Source: Pseudomonadota bacterium (lineage in GTDB: Bacteria > Desulfobacterota > JADFVX01). From it: 15,163 bases of DNA. The stretch spans positions 1 to 15,163 of the forward strand of contig JADFVM010000214.1 in assembly GCA_015222555.1 (NCBI GenBank). Reading direction: 5' to 3'. The position numbers and the translations under genes were made by a program. The notes beneath the pieces are model-generated. The model had not been told where the DNA came from. It made no database searches and was given only the letters and a program-made list of their open reading frames with translations. Shown here in pieces: positions 14,556 through 15,163 of this stretch. Within the stretch, counting starts at the first letter, position 1. Every line of letters starts with the position of its first letter.

Positions 14556-15163
14556 ATGAGTAATACTGAAAGCGCCGAGGTCATTCTCGTTGGAAGTGAA
14601 TTAACCTCAGGCGATGTTGATGATGTTAACGGGCCATTCATCGCTCAAAAACTGCTTGGCCTGGGCATCAGGGTGTCCAAGATTTCCATTGTTGGAGACC
14701 ATGAGTGGTCCATTGAGGAGGCAATTAATTCGGCCTTAAAGGCCATTGGTACCCACCTCATTATTGTTGCCGGCGGTCTGGGCCCCACATCAGATGACAT
14801 TACCTCCAAAATTGCCGCAAAGGTGACAGGAACACGGCTTGTCATTTCCAATGAGGCACTGGAGCATATCCGGGAAATCATGGCGGCAAGAGGAAAGGAA
14901 ATGCACCCCTCTCAGGAAAGGCAGTCCCTCATCCCGCAAAAGGCCGTAATTATTAATAATCCTACCGGCACCGCCTGCGCATACAAAATTCACCATAAGG
15001 GCAAACTCCTTATCTTCCTGCCCGGTGTGCCGAAGGAGTTGGCGAAAATTTTTGATGACGTCCTCATTCCCGAACTTAAGGAAGAACTCTCTGTGACAAG
15101 TGAAATAGCGTCAAAGATGTTTCACACCTTTGGTCTTTCAGAAATGAAGGTGCAAGACATGAT
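14556..15163 (+). CDS. cinA: CinA-family protein, N-terminal part (runs off the right edge)
   Basis: Reads MSNTESAEVILVGSELTSGD, DVNGPFIAQKLLGLGIRVSK, IVGDHEWSIEEAINSALK, IIVAGGLGPTSDDITSKIAA, LIFLPGVPKELAKIFDD. This is the N-terminal MoCF-like (molybdopterin-binding) domain of CinA, with the GGLGPT-DD motif intact. CinA proteins have COG1058 activity on ADP-ribose/NAD metabolites, often fused to a nicotinamide-nucleotide amidase domain that would lie beyond this window. No stop occurs before the edge at 15163. No strong ribosome site is seen before the ATG; translation may be coupled to pgpA, 14 bases upstream. About 202 residues are visible. Confidence 0.9.
   Translation, partial: MSNTESAEVILVGSELTSGDVDDVNGPFIAQKLLGLGIRVSKISIVGDHEWSIEEAINSALKAIGTHLIIVAGGLGPTSDDITSKIAAKVTGTRLVISNEALEHIREIMAARGKEMHPSQERQSLIPQKAVIINNPTGTACAYKIHHKGKLLIFLPGVPKELAKIFDDVLIPELKEELSVTSEIASKMFHTFGLSEMKVQDM

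Overview
The window looks like chromosomal DNA of a Gram-negative bacterium, most likely of the former Deltaproteobacteria (Desulfobacterota and relatives). This is an inference from the kinds of genes seen: a roughly 1000-residue PutA without a DNA-binding domain, a Tat-type DUF362 protein, receiver-DUF4388 signalling, and a multi-GAF protein. No rRNA, tRNA or CRISPR array was seen. Intact housekeeping genes alternate with visibly decayed genes and dispersed repeats.

Left part (1-4.4 kb): a PhnA-type gene broken by an in-frame amber codon faces a Tat-exported DUF362 protein. Next come a small unknown protein and two adjacent gene stumps: the N-terminal part of a conserved protein of unknown function, and the first 35 residues of an ADP-ribosylglycohydrolase. 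These are followed by a YbhB/RKIP-like protein and a protein joining a probable winged helix to a PD-(D/E)XK nuclease-like fold.

Centre (4.6-8.6 kb): a minus-strand two-gene operon (start/stop overlap of 4 bases) encodes a receiver-DUF4388 protein and a Rossmann-GAF-GAF-GAF-GGDEF protein. Both have lost the residues of their classical chemistry: the receiver has Glu at the phosphoacceptor position, and the GGDEF motif reads SDSRF. The GGDEF domain keeps an RxxD inhibitory-site motif. Upstream lies a tandem pair of 21-bp repeats built around a near-palindrome. Beyond it is a frameshifted C-terminal remnant of a REP-associated (Y1/RAYT) transposase with a REP-like motif behind it.

Right part (8.7-15.2 kb): an SPFH-SHOCT protein and a double zf-TFIIB zinc-ribbon protein form a plus-strand pair. 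A convergent bifunctional proline dehydrogenase/glutamate-semialdehyde dehydrogenase (putA) follows on the minus strand. Then, behind a good sigma-70-type promoter, come pgpA (phosphatidylglycerophosphatase A) and cinA, which runs off the right edge.

Three intergenic copies of an equal-length (about 63 bp) dispersed repeat, at 2030, 8570 and 10661, run across the window. The most interesting part is the doubly degenerate signalling operon with its own candidate operator.
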